Positions 8,743 to 15,844 of a stretch of 18,255 nucleotides of DNA are shown piece by piece. A model generated the notes under the pieces. The model was not told where the DNA came from and did not search any database. It was given only the letters and a program-made list of their open reading frames with translations. Origin of the DNA: JAHFOW01 sp964370795 (GTDB taxonomy: Bacteria > Planctomycetota > Brocadiia > Brocadiales > Brocadiaceae); NCBI GenBank assembly GCA_964370795.1, contig CAYJME010000051.1, positions 1 through 18,255 of the forward strand, given 5' to 3'. The translations under genes and the position numbers were made by a program. Positions within the stretch are counted from its first letter, which is position 1; each line of letters opens with the position of its first letter.

Positions 8743-8771
8743 ATTATATAAATATTCATGAATACATTCAA
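8743..8771 (-). promoter_or_regulatory. Promoter of the sigma/anti-sigma operon
   Basis: Read on the minus strand: -35 TTGAAT (8771-8766), 17 bp spacer, -10 TATAAT (8748-8743), predicted start near 8736, 57 nt before the sigma ATG. The spacer holds a perfect 12 bp palindrome TATTCATGAATA (8753-8764), placed where a repressor could block polymerase. The promoter match is seen directly; operator function is inferred. Confidence 0.65.
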
Positions 8772-8867
8772 GGCAATAAAAACCCCTTCCCGGAGAGCTT
8801 TTACAGACAACGGATACCTTGCACAAATAAAAGGAAAATTCCTATGATATGACCTTTCTTTGTGTTA

Positions 8868-8897
8868 TTGTTAAGGTAAAGAATGTTTAACTATTCT
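8868..8897 (+). promoter_or_regulatory. Possible promoter for the radical SAM gene
   Basis: TTGTTA (8868-8873), 18 bp, TATTCT (8892-8897), 45 bp before the ATG at 8942. Both boxes are imperfect matches to the sigma-70 consensus. This 262 bp divergent intergenic stretch holds nothing else recognisable besides the opposing sigma promoter. Confidence 0.35.
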
Positions 8898-8941
8898 ACA
8901 TATTTTTTTAATGCTTATGGGGGTCACGCCAACAAAACATA

Positions 8942-10420
8942 ATGAATATATTATTGATATACCCTGAATTCCCGGATACATTTTGGAGTTTCAAACACGC
9001 CCTTAAGTTCATACGCAAAAAGTCCTCCTTTCCTCCATTAGGCCTCCTGACGGTTGCCGCAATGCTGCCGTCGGAGTGGTCAAAGCGGTTGGTTGATGTC
9101 AATGTGACAAGGCTCACGGACAAAGACCTGGCATGGGCGGATTATGCGTTTATCAGCAGTATGGTTGTACAAAGAACGTCGGCTCAGCAGATCATTGGGC
9201 GTTGTAAGGCGGCTGGCGTCTGTGTGGTTGCCGGTGGACCTTTATTCACGAGCGAGCATGAACATTTTGAGCATGTTGACCATTTCATCCTCAACGAAGC
9301 AGAACTAACCCTGCCATCCTTTTTGGAAGACCTGAATAATAATTGTGCCCGGCGTGTATATACCTCCTCGCAATTTGCTGACATTCAAAAAACTCCGGCA
9401 CCTCTTTGGGAGCTGGCCGATTTGGGGCAATACGCCTCGATGCGCATACAGTATTCACGGGGTTGTCCGTATCACTGCGAGTTCTGTAATGTGACGTCTT
9501 TATTTGGACGACGTACCCGCAACAAAACTGCCGGACAAATTGTTGCCGAATTGGATCGTTTCTACAGCATGGGGTGGCGTGGCCCGGTATTCTTTGTAGA
9601 TGATAATCTCATCGGGAACAAGAAAATCCTCAAGGAGGAATTATTGCCTGCTTTAATCAAATGGCAAAAAGAACATGTGCCGATACCGTTTAATACGGAA
9701 GCCTCCATCAACCTGGCCGATGATGAAGATCTGATGCGCATGATGTCTGATGCAGGTTTTAATGCGGTTTTTGTCGGGATAGAGACGCCGGATACGGATG
9801 GCCTGGCGGAATGTAACAAAAAACAGAACAAAAACCGTAACCTGATCGAAGACGTGCGGCGTATTCAGCGGGCCGGCCTTCAAGTACAAGCAGGCTTTAT
9901 CGTAGGCTTTGACAGTGATACGCCGTCCATCTTTCAGCGACAAATTGATTTTATCCAGAAAAGCGGGATTGTATCGGCGATGATCGGCCTGCTTCAGGCG
10001 CCGGCAGGAACAAAACTATACGACCGTTTAAAACGAGAAGGGCGCTTGCTTGGGCAGATGTCGGGGAACAATGTGGACGGTACCACGAACATTATCCCTA
10101 CCATGGACAACGATACGTTTCGGGAAGGATATAAAAAAATATTGAGACATATTTATTCCCCCGAAAATTATTACCATCGTATAAAAACCTTCTTTCGGGA
10201 ATATAAAGTGCCAAAGATCAAAGCTCAGTTTAAATTTAATCATCTCCTTGCATTATTTCGTGCCGTATATCACCTTGGTATCCTGAGCAATGAACGTGGC
10301 CAATTTTGGAAACTCTTGTTATGGACGTATTTTCATCGTCGGGAATTATTACCACTGTCCATTACCCTTGCAGTTTACGGCTACCATTTCCGTAAAGTTA
10401 GCGAATTACATGTCCTTTAA
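8942..10420 (+). CDS. B12-binding-type radical SAM protein (DUF4070, HpnP-like)
   Basis: 492 aa. Residues 1-140 form a cobalamin-binding-like Rossmann domain (MNILLIYPEFPDTFWSF, later VVAGGPLFTSEH) without the classic DxHxxG lower-ligand motif, as in many radical SAM methylases. Residues 168-390 are the radical SAM barrel with the [4Fe-4S] motif C175-x3-C179-x2-C182 (RGCPYHCEFC), the downstream FFVDDNLIGN and FVGIETPD segments and a GFIVGFDSD SAM-contact strand. The C-terminal part (390-492) matches the DUF4070 type found in hopanoid C-2 methylase HpnP and related enzymes. A B12-dependent methyl transfer to a lipid or other unactivated carbon is the family expectation. No squalene-hopene cyclase or other hopanoid gene is in the window, so the substrate stays open. 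Apparently monocistronic. Confidence 0.85.
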   Translation: MNILLIYPEFPDTFWSFKHALKFIRKKSSFPPLGLLTVAAMLPSEWSKRLVDVNVTRLTDKDLAWADYAFISSMVVQRTSAQQIIGRCKAAGVCVVAGGPLFTSEHEHFEHVDHFILNEAELTLPSFLEDLNNNCARRVYTSSQFADIQKTPAPLWELADLGQYASMRIQYSRGCPYHCEFCNVTSLFGRRTRNKTAGQIVAELDRFYSMGWRGPVFFVDDNLIGNKKILKEELLPALIKWQKEHVPIPFNTEASINLADDEDLMRMMSDAGFNAVFVGIETPDTDGLAECNKKQNKNRNLIEDVRRIQRAGLQVQAGFIVGFDSDTPSIFQRQIDFIQKSGIVSAMIGLLQAPAGTKLYDRLKREGRLLGQMSGNNVDGTTNIIPTMDNDTFREGYKKILRHIYSPENYYHRIKTFFREYKVPKIKAQFKFNHLLALFRAVYHLGILSNERGQFWKLLLWTYFHRRELLPLSITLAVYGYHFRKVSELHVL

Positions 10421-10437
10421 AGGAAAATAACAATGCA

Positions 10438-10504
10438 GCCCCATGAGGGGCGGTCTGTTTGTACTCGAAATAACATGCACATAGAGCAAAAGCTCCGTGG
10501 GAGC
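10438..10504. repeat. Pair of short GC-rich hairpins (REP-like)
   Basis: Two small stem-loops follow the radical SAM gene: GCCCC-ATGA-GGGGC (10438-10451) and GCTCC-GTG-GGAGC (10492-10504), each followed by a CGG/GCGG-CTG-type tail (GGTCTG, GGCCTG). The spacing and sharing of a tail suggest a dispersed palindromic repeat rather than a terminator, since no T-run follows either stem. The remainder of 10421-10631 shows nothing recognisable. Confidence 0.45.
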
Positions 10505-10631
10505 GGCCTGAAATATGCGCATTCTGAAGAAATATGAAATTACATACGATAAAAAATATGTGTTTTTCAAAAGACTAAATTGTTACGGATTTTCTAATGT
10601 AGTCAAAACGGGCGAGTCAAACAATTAAATT

Positions 10632-10991
10632 CTATGCCGACCACACCTCCAACCGGTTCCCTTCAGGGTCAAAGAAAAAAAACGAACGCCCGCCCCATGG
10701 GTGGTTTTTGATCTTGCCGGCATTGACTCCTCGTGATTGCAGGAGCTGCCATACCTCATCGGCATTATCTACCTGAATAGCCAACGTCAAACCCTGGCCG
10801 CCAGAACTCTTGATTGTTGCCCGCTGTTCGTTTGCCACACTTATACGGGCATGTGTGTTTACCTTAAATTCTACAAACCAATCGTTCTTAAACGTTACGG
10901 GAAAACCTAAAACATCCCGGTAAAAGACAACCGTTTCCTGCCATTGCCGGCAATACAATATGGTGTTTACTACTCGAATAGATTCCTTCAT
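10632..10991 (-). CDS. VOC-superfamily (glyoxalase/bleomycin-resistance fold) protein
   Basis: 119 aa, a single VOC unit made of two beta-alpha-beta-beta-beta modules. Visible landmarks: N-terminal strand VVNTILYCRQWQETVVFYRDVLGFPVTF, the central AIQVDNADEVWQLLQSRGV helix, and the C-terminal GRSFFFFDPEGNRLEVW, the most conserved stretch of the family, with the usual metal-ligand Glu. The first-strand His normally found before LxxxD is absent (N in its place) and the mid-domain ligand is not His either, so a metal-dependent glyoxalase I activity is doubtful. A binding or dioxygenase-like small-molecule role is possible. The gene stands alone between convergent and divergent neighbours. AAAAGGA lies directly against the ATG, closer than usual. 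Confidence 0.75.
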   Translation of the reverse strand: MKESIRVVNTILYCRQWQETVVFYRDVLGFPVTFKNDWFVEFKVNTHARISVANEQRATIKSSGGQGLTLAIQVDNADEVWQLLQSRGVNAGKIKNHPWGGRSFFFFDPEGNRLEVWSA

Positions 10992-11215
10992 TCCTTTTAA
11001 TCATGAAAAAAATTTCTGAAAAATAACTATTTTAATAGTATACCAAAGTAGAGGTAATATAATGAAATGACAAAAGTTTTTCCCACGTTTCATGGCAAGC
11101 GTCGCGAAGCAATCTTTGATAGTGTTTTTAAGGATATGGTATTTTGAACAAAACACAAGCGCATCTGCCATACACGATTCATCATGGTGTCACGATAATA
11201 TTTTTAAAATTGTAT

Positions 11216-11244
11216 TTGACATATTATTTATATTATTGTATATG
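11216..11244 (+). promoter_or_regulatory. Promoter of the riboswitch-protease transcript
   Basis: Consensus -35 TTGACA (11216-11221), 17 bp spacer, -10 TATATG (11239-11244) in a very AT-rich stretch. A start near 11251 would give a leader of about 300 nt that contains the GEMM aptamer. The rest of 10992-11398 holds no credible gene. Confidence 0.55.
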
Positions 11245-11398
11245 TTAGAGTTGTTTCGGCAGTTCCATAAAATTTTCTGAAGTTACCAGACGTAAAAGAT
11301 ATATTTAAATTTAATAGTTAATGGGTTGCACGCATAACATCGTGAGGCAAGATTTTATGAACGAGTAATTAATTTATACATTTATACTTTGTTTTCCG

Positions 11399-11477
11399 AA
11401 AAGGGCAAACCCCGGGTAACCGGGGGACGCAAAGCCACGGGTCCTGAATGCGTATTCAGGACGGCCGGGTTGCCGAA
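11399..11477 (+). ncRNA. Cyclic-di-GMP-I (GEMM) riboswitch aptamer 1
   Basis: All conserved GEMM-I blocks are present: GGGCAAACC, then a GNRA-capped stem (CCCCGG-GTAA-CCGGGG), then GGACGCAAAGCC, then a perfect 9 bp hairpin GTCCTGAAT-GCGT-ATTCAGGAC, then GGGTTGCCGAAG closing P1. The base corresponding to Vc2 G20 (first G of GGCAAACC) is G, which in this family favours c-di-GMP over cyclic GMP-AMP. The aptamer sits 70 nt upstream of the GTG start of the subtilisin-like protease on the same strand. Confidence 0.95.
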
Positions 11478-11491
11478 GAAACGATGGTCCG

Positions 11492-11541
11492 CCTCTTGGA
11501 CTTGTTTCCAGGCAAGAAGAAACAAGTTATTTTAGAGGAGG
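11492..11541 (+). promoter_or_regulatory. Riboswitch expression platform that can mask the Shine-Dalgarno
   Basis: After the aptamer, CCTCT (11492-11496) can pair with AGAGG (11534-11538), which is part of the Shine-Dalgarno AGGAGG (11536-11541). Inside this lies a perfect 8 bp stem CTTGTTTC/GAAACAAG (11501-11508 / 11519-11526). The stem is not followed by a T-run, so control of translation initiation is inferred rather than transcription termination. Whether ligand opens or closes the site cannot be read by eye. Confidence 0.55.
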
Positions 11542-11547
11542 TGGATC

Positions 11548-13305
11548 GTGAAAAAGACAGATGGTTTAGGGTTTAAGCATTTCTTAGGAATTTTCGTTGT
11601 AGCAGTGCTGTGCCTTGCTAAGGCCGATGCCGGAATTGCCAGCGATTACGTACCTGGCGAACTCCTGATACAGCCCAAGGCAGGTGTTGCAGATGAGACG
11701 TTAGACAAGATACTCGCTGGTCATAATACTACAATTATAGGAGAAATACAGCAAATCAGGGTTAAACACATAAAAGTGCCCGCTCATGCGCTTGAAAAAG
11801 TCAAACTCGCCCTGTCGAATAATCCGCATATTGAGTTTATCGAATATAATTACATTGCTGAAACGTATGCCACCCCTAATGATCCCTACTATTCCTCCAC
11901 CCAATGGCATCTCCCAAAAATATTGACTCCCAACGGATGGGATATAACCACCGGTTCAAACGCTGTCCCAATCGCAATTCTGGATACCGGAGTAGATTCA
12001 ACGCACCCTGACCTTTCCAATAAGCTCCTGGCAGGATACAACTTTGCCTATGGCAATACCGGCACGAATGATATGGGTGGGCATGGTACATCGGTAGCAG
12101 GATTGGCCGCGGCCATAACGAATAATGCCACAGGAGTCGCAGGCGTAGCCTGGGGAAATCCAATAATGCCGTTAGTTATAGCAGACTCCAACGGTTGGAT
12201 TCCTTACTCAAACATGGCTAATGCAATTACCTACGCCACTGACCACGGCGTTAAGATAATTAATATGAGCTGTGGCGGCACATCACAATCCTCTACCCTT
12301 CAGAATGCGGTAAATTATGCGTGGAATAAGGGATGTGTTATCGTGGCCGCCGCAGGGAATGACGGCACAACCACACCCAATTACCCGGCGGCATGCAGCA
12401 ATGTGGTTGCTGTTTCAGCAACTACCATCGGCGACACCCTGGCCATTTATTCAAGTTACGGTAGTTGGATTGATATAGCGGCTCCCGGATCATCACTCAC
12501 GACTACCCTTAAAGGCGGCGGGTACGGTGGGGCTACTGGAACATCGTACGCTACTCCTATCGTCAGTGGACTGGTAGCTCTTATCATGTCTGCCAATCCT
12601 ACCCTGAGTAATATCCAGGTTGTAGATATTATGGAAAAAAATGCGGATGATCTTGGAACTGCAGGGTTCGATGTTTATTATGGCTATGGAAGAATCAATG
12701 TATACAAAAGCCTCCTGGCCGCAACAAATACCCAGCCGCAGCCGGATACTACTGCGCCTGCCGTTTCAGTAACTTCTCCTGCTGACGGTTCTACAGTCAG
12801 CGGCAACACTACCGTGAGCGTTTCGCCGACCGATGACGTGGGGATTGTAAAGGTTGAGCTGTACCTTAACGGCTCGCTCTATGCTACCGATACGACATCG
12901 CCATACAATTTTTCCTGGGACACAACTCAATATCCTTATGGAACCTATTATCTGCAGGCGCGCGCCTATGACCCATCCGGCAATGTTGGACAATCAAGCA
13001 CCATTACCGTCTACGTAAACAATCCGGCAGACACGATTGCACCAACCGTGTTGATATCATCGCCAAACAATGGTTCGTATGTTAAAGCGCCTCAAAAGAT
13101 AAGCGTCACAGCCTCTGATAACGTGGGTGTTAAAGTACTTGAGCTCTGCATTGATGGTGTGCTGAAAAGCGCCGTTGTAGACCAGAGTACCCTGACATAT
13201 ACGTGGAATATCCGCAAAGAATCAAACGGAGTACATGTCATCTCTGTGAAGGGATATGATACGGCTAATAACGCGGGAATAGATTCAGTGACGGTTTATA
13301 AATGA
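11548..13305 (+). CDS. Secreted subtilisin-like (S8) serine protease with two Ig-like domains
   Basis: 585 aa from a GTG start with a strong AGGAGGTG ribosome binding site. Signal peptide at about 1-31 (KHFLGIFVVAVLCLAKADAG-like), fervidolysin-type prodomain at 34-105 (YVPGELLIQPK), catalytic domain at 115-395. The S8 triad is complete: D146 (AILDTGVD), H179 (GHGTSVAG), S333 (GTSYATP), with oxyanion N271 (AAAGND). Two bacterial Ig-like domains of about 90 residues follow (401-490 and 498-585), each opening with TxAPxVxxxSPxxGSxV and containing DNVG/DDVG and AYDPSGN-type turns; such domains usually bind surfaces or matrix. No sorting or membrane anchor is seen, so it is probably exported and released or matrix-bound. 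The upstream c-di-GMP riboswitch ties its expression to biofilm signalling, perhaps like adhesin-processing proteases. Confidence 0.95.
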   Translation: MKKTDGLGFKHFLGIFVVAVLCLAKADAGIASDYVPGELLIQPKAGVADETLDKILAGHNTTIIGEIQQIRVKHIKVPAHALEKVKLALSNNPHIEFIEYNYIAETYATPNDPYYSSTQWHLPKILTPNGWDITTGSNAVPIAILDTGVDSTHPDLSNKLLAGYNFAYGNTGTNDMGGHGTSVAGLAAAITNNATGVAGVAWGNPIMPLVIADSNGWIPYSNMANAITYATDHGVKIINMSCGGTSQSSTLQNAVNYAWNKGCVIVAAAGNDGTTTPNYPAACSNVVAVSATTIGDTLAIYSSYGSWIDIAAPGSSLTTTLKGGGYGGATGTSYATPIVSGLVALIMSANPTLSNIQVVDIMEKNADDLGTAGFDVYYGYGRINVYKSLLAATNTQPQPDTTAPAVSVTSPADGSTVSGNTTVSVSPTDDVGIVKVELYLNGSLYATDTTSPYNFSWDTTQYPYGTYYLQARAYDPSGNVGQSSTITVYVNNPADTIAPTVLISSPNNGSYVKAPQKISVTASDNVGVKVLELCIDGVLKSAVVDQSTLTYTWNIRKESNGVHVISVKGYDTANNAGIDSVTVYK

Positions 13306-13436
13306 TACTTTAAACCTAGTAATTTTAGGTAGGAGCCAACCCTGTTGGCGACCGGACTTGCATGCCCTCGTGGAATGCCTGTCACCGACGGGAGACGGCT
13401 CATACCTAACGCTCAGAAATTTCAAACCTGCTATGG

Positions 13437-13460
13437 AGTGGCAAGACATGACTTGCCACT
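13437..13460. repeat. 9 bp inverted repeat hairpin
   Basis: AGTGGCAAG and CTTGCCACT flank six bases. It is the first of three clustered stem-loops between convergent genes and shares the GTGGCA core with the next one. Confidence 0.45.
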
Positions 13461-13480
13461 ACGCTATTAACAAATGAAGA

Positions 13481-13511
13481 GTGGCATGGACAAACAACTT
13501 GTCCATGCCAC
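13481..13511. repeat. 13 bp perfect inverted repeat hairpin
   Basis: GTGGCATGGACAA (13481-13493) and its exact complement (13499-13511) with a five-base loop. There is no T-run on either side, so it is either a repeat element or a factor-dependent stop rather than an intrinsic terminator. The 130 bp before it (13306-13436) shows only a small imperfect stem near 13340 and no gene. Confidence 0.5.
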
Positions 13512-13537
13512 CCAAACTAGATATACTGGGCATCAGA

Positions 13538-13562
13538 AGAGACCCCGGTTGCCGGGGTCTCT
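13538..13562. terminator. Bidirectional terminator between convergent genes
   Basis: AGAGACCCCGG - TTG - CCGGGGTCTCT, an 11 bp perfect GC-rich stem with a three-base loop, followed by TTC on the plus strand. It lies between the 3' ends of the S8 protease (+) and the secreted SdrD-B protein (-), 36 bp beyond the latter's stop. The T-tracts are short, so termination efficiency is uncertain. Confidence 0.6.
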
Positions 13563-13597
13563 TTCATTCACGCCTACCAAGCAATTACCCATAATCA

Positions 13598-14977
13598 TTA
13601 TGGACATACTGTAGGATCGGTGAATGTGTATGTGCAAGGTGTGGTTGGCACGACCGGTCCGCCATTGTTCAAGGCATCCAGACAATTCTTCCAGGCCTCC
13701 TGGGTGGCGCGGTTCTGGTCACCAGCAGGCGTATTCCCATCCACACACAAACCTGCAACACTATCATTATTGGCCGCATCGACCAGAGCATTGATTGTTG
13801 TACCCGAGCACAGATTGAATGCGTTTCCATCCACAAACCCATACGCGATGTTGAGCTTCATTGCCGCTAACTGTGCCGAGAGCATGTACGCCATATTGGT
13901 TGCTTGCGCATTCAGGAGCCATGTTCGGAATGTAGTGTATGCAGTCGAGAAACTAGCCGTAGTAGAGACGTCAAAGTTATCTCCATTTTCCTGCCTGAGG
14001 CAACACCCGTTGAGCAAATTTCGCCATGCTGGATCGTTCGCTCTGAGAATTGCCTTACCATTCGGATTACTCCAGAACCCCAAGGTTTTACCACCGCTTG
14101 GTACCTCACAATAGTTGCCAAATTCAATTGAAGGGTTGCCGTTAACTAGCACTTCTACAGCCAACGAGCTGTCTGTCGAGTGTTTCCATGAGGTCTCAGC
14201 CGGTGTTCCCTCGCTGATCGTATATGTCCCAGGAGCCAGTTTGTCCCAAGACGTGCACCCAAGAGTATCGGTGAGCTGGGAGCCGTCCTGCGGGATGGCT
14301 TCGCTGTTTAGCGGGAGCGGTTGGATGCAGATGGGCCAGCCGGACAACCTCTGATCGGTCGCCGCGTCAAAGACACCGTTTGCGTTGAAGTCGTAGAACT
14401 TGCAAGCGGTTATGGCACCAAATGGATTGCCACCGCAGTTGGGGTCTACGTTGGGGTCGCAGGGCGGAGCGCAGTCCGCATCGACCGCAATAAAGTTGCA
14501 ACTACCGTCAAAGGTCGCCATGCGCAAGTGTGCCTGAAAGTTCCCGCCGTCACTTCTGCGAGCAAGTTTACCGGTATCCGGGCCGCAATTGGAAGTGCAG
14601 TACGTTATGGGAAGCGTATTGCAGGCTACTTGTGGCATCGTAATCCTGAATACGTAAACTCCATCCTGTGACTTGTCCGCGGTAATGCACTGATTGCCCG
14701 TCTCACTGCTCTTAACAATTACCTGAATTGTGGCATCAGTACCACCATTACCGCAGTCATTTACATTACTCAGGGTTACATCATAAGTTCCCCCTTCAGC
14801 AACTTCCCAACTCTGTACAGAATTGCCATCGGGACCTGAGGTGCATGAGCCACCAACTCCAACAACACTAGTTACTCGCCCGTTTCCCAGAGACGCAGCT
14901 TGTAACCGGGCCATTGGTAAGATCAAACTGCAACATACGAAAACCGCCGCAGTGAGCAAATAATTTTTAAATTTCAT
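13598..14977 (-). CDS. Secreted Cys-rich surface protein with SdrD-B-like domain
   Basis: 459 aa from the ATG at 14977, which has AAGGAGGAG seven bases upstream. The frame is open to 15094, but that stretch is leader RNA. Signal peptide at 1-28 (KNYLLTAAVFVCCSLILPMA, cleavage near LQA-A). A Cys-rich N-terminal region (30-185) is followed by an SdrD_B/prealbumin-like domain (188-290) with ITACKFYDFNANGVFD, LSGWPICI and LAPGTYTISEG, a fold used as a stalk in surface adhesins. The C-terminal region (298-459) begins TLGFWSNPNG, a conserved opening seen in exported proteins of environmental bacteria, and ends with Cys-flanked turns. No anchor, LPXTG or PEP-CTERM is seen. Two c-di-GMP riboswitches and a degenerate third precede it, so matrix or adhesion work is likely. 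The biochemical function is not recognised. Confidence 0.85.
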   Translation of the reverse strand: MKFKNYLLTAAVFVCCSLILPMARLQAASLGNGRVTSVVGVGGSCTSGPDGNSVQSWEVAEGGTYDVTLSNVNDCGNGGTDATIQVIVKSSETGNQCITADKSQDGVYVFRITMPQVACNTLPITYCTSNCGPDTGKLARRSDGGNFQAHLRMATFDGSCNFIAVDADCAPPCDPNVDPNCGGNPFGAITACKFYDFNANGVFDAATDQRLSGWPICIQPLPLNSEAIPQDGSQLTDTLGCTSWDKLAPGTYTISEGTPAETSWKHSTDSSLAVEVLVNGNPSIEFGNYCEVPSGGKTLGFWSNPNGKAILRANDPAWRNLLNGCCLRQENGDNFDVSTTASFSTAYTTFRTWLLNAQATNMAYMLSAQLAAMKLNIAYGFVDGNAFNLCSGTTINALVDAANNDSVAGLCVDGNTPAGDQNRATQEAWKNCLDALNNGGPVVPTTPCTYTFTDPTVCP

Positions 14978-15063
14978 GTTTCTCTCCTCCTTAATTTTTA
15001 ACAAATACTCTTTAAACCACTTACATAAAACCTTAATACGGAAAAACTCAAAAACTTTTGAAC

Positions 15064-15176
15064 ATTTCGGTAGTAAGGAATTCTTCTGCTTCATCTTTAT
15101 TCATGATTCATGCTTCCAGTAACAGAGACTTCTTACTTTGCTCTTCCCTAGTCTCCCAGAGTTCGCCTTTATCGAT
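15064..15176 (-). ncRNA. Degenerate GEMM-like element (third, nearest the gene)
   Basis: Read on the minus strand this stretch aligns by eye block for block with aptamer 3: CGATAAAGGCGAAC for CGATAAAGGCAAAC, CTCTGGGAGACTAGGG for the GNRA-capped P1b stem (a G-U wobble keeps the stem, loop GAGA), GCAAAGTAAG for GCAAAGTAAA, and CCTTACTACCGAAA for CCTTACTACCGAGA at the 3' end. Key positions differ: A to G inside GGCAAAC, and GAAGAGCAAAG in place of GACGCAAAG. A weak stem CCTTA/TAAGG followed by TTTT (about 15078 to 15024) may be a relic terminator. It is either a decayed duplicate or a diverged aptamer. Confidence 0.6.
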
Positions 15177-15238
15177 GTTCAAGGAAACATTTTCACATTT
15201 TTTCCATCCCCCTTTCTCATTTATTGAGTGCACCAAAT

Positions 15239-15291
15239 AAAAAAGCCTTCCTGCCGGAGTTTTCATGGTATCTATCTTCGGCAGCAAGGCT
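15239..15291 (-). terminator. Riboswitch-controlled intrinsic terminator (aptamer 2)
   Basis: On the minus strand AGCCTTGCTGCCG (15291-15279) pairs with CGGCAGGAAGGCT (15256-15244), one mismatch, followed by TTTTTTATTT. The 5' arm is the 3' end of aptamer 2 (AGCC...GCTGCCGAAG). Aptamer folding and terminator folding are therefore mutually exclusive, which predicts that c-di-GMP allows read-through (an ON switch). Confidence 0.85.
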
Positions 15292-15356
15292 ATCTTTTCT
15301 GTCAAAAGATCCTATTGCTTTGCGCCCCCCGATCACTCGGGGTTTGCCTTTATCGG
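15274..15356 (-). ncRNA. Cyclic-di-GMP-I (GEMM) riboswitch aptamer 2
   Basis: Minus strand: AAAGGCAAACC, stem CCCCGA-GTGA-TCGGGG (GNRA-type loop), GGCGCAAAGC, a variable hairpin around ATCTTTTGACAGAAAAGAT, AGCC, and GCTGCCGAAG closing P1. The Vc2 G20-equivalent is G. It lies about 300 nt upstream of the secreted SdrD-B protein and is followed at once by an overlapping terminator. Confidence 0.92.
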
Positions 15357-15360
15357 AATT

Positions 15361-15599
15361 TTAAATCTCTATTTTCTATATTACTTATATTACAATTTTA
15401 GCACATTTCAAAATTACATACGATGATATCACCTCTATATCTCAAAAACAGCGCCACGGTTTAAAACAATAGCATATAAATATCAAACAATCCTTAACTT
15501 AATGTCATTATTACCACCCCTCTACCGTGTTCACCCCTACTTTTATTTGCGCAACCGAGACGCTCGCTACCTATTTGAAATTCCAATATACTCAATATT
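15361..15599. other. Intergenic leader without recognisable gene
   Basis: AT-rich stretch between the promoter-like box at 15600-15627 and aptamer 2. No ORF with a credible start or codon pattern and no aptamer was recognised. If the promoter is active this is 5' leader RNA of about 220 nt. Confidence 0.4.
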
Positions 15600-15699
15600 A
15601 TCATACACGCGATAGTCCTTTTGTAAATACCCCAAAACGGGTCATCCTTAAGAGTGCACCCAAAAGGGTGTATAGGGAAATTGCTACAAAAAACAAAAA
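15600..15699 (-). promoter_or_regulatory. Repeated promoter box, copy A
   Basis: Minus strand, 5' to 3': T-rich start at 15699, TGTAGCAATTTC, palindrome TACACCC-TTTT-GGGTGCA, CTTAAGGATGACCCG, then -35 TTTACA (15627-15622), 16 bp, -10 TATGAT (15605-15600). The core aligns with copy B at a constant offset of 1870 bases and with copy C. Its upstream end is the T-tract of the aptamer 3 terminator. The promoter would transcribe aptamer 2 and the secreted protein gene. Confidence 0.65.
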
Positions 15700-15752
15700 A
15701 GCCTTACTCCAGAAATATTCAAAAGCGTCAGAACGTTCTCGGTAGTAAGGCT
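15693..15752 (-). terminator. Riboswitch-controlled intrinsic terminator (aptamer 3)
   Basis: Minus strand AGCCTTACT (15752-15744) pairs with AGTAAGGCT (15708-15700), then TTTTTTG and further Ts. The 5' arm belongs to the aptamer 3' end (GATAGCCTTACTACCGAG), so ligand-bound aptamer should prevent termination, the same ON logic as in aptamer 2. Confidence 0.82.
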
Positions 15753-15844
15753 ATCTTTCTTACAAACCGTTTAAGCTGTTTAAACGGCTTAACAAGACCC
15801 TTTTACTTTGCGTCCCCTGGTCACCCAGGGTTTGCCTTTATCGG
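15738..15844 (-). ncRNA. Cyclic-di-GMP-I (GEMM) riboswitch aptamer 3
   Basis: Minus strand: GATAAAGGCAAACC, stem CCTGG-GTGA-CCAGG with GNRA loop, GGGACGCAAAG, an extended hairpin with CCGTTTAA/TTAAACGG arms, GATAGCC and ACTACCGAGA. The Vc2 G20-equivalent is G. It is the first aptamer of the leader of the secreted SdrD-B protein. No clear promoter was recognised in the AT-rich 100 bp upstream of it. Confidence 0.9.

Noticed and set aside
11092..11280. 62-codon plus-strand ORF upstream of aptamer 1
   Set aside because: It spans a consensus TTGACA promoter, has no ribosome binding site and shows low-complexity AT-driven residues.
14978..15094. Extended 498 aa start for the secreted protein
   Set aside because: It would place 39 residues before a clean signal peptide that has its own strong Shine-Dalgarno.
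15108..15305. 65-codon minus-strand ORF in the SdrD-B leader
   Set aside because: It covers the aptamer 2 terminator and the degenerate GEMM element; apparent codons are explained by RNA structure.
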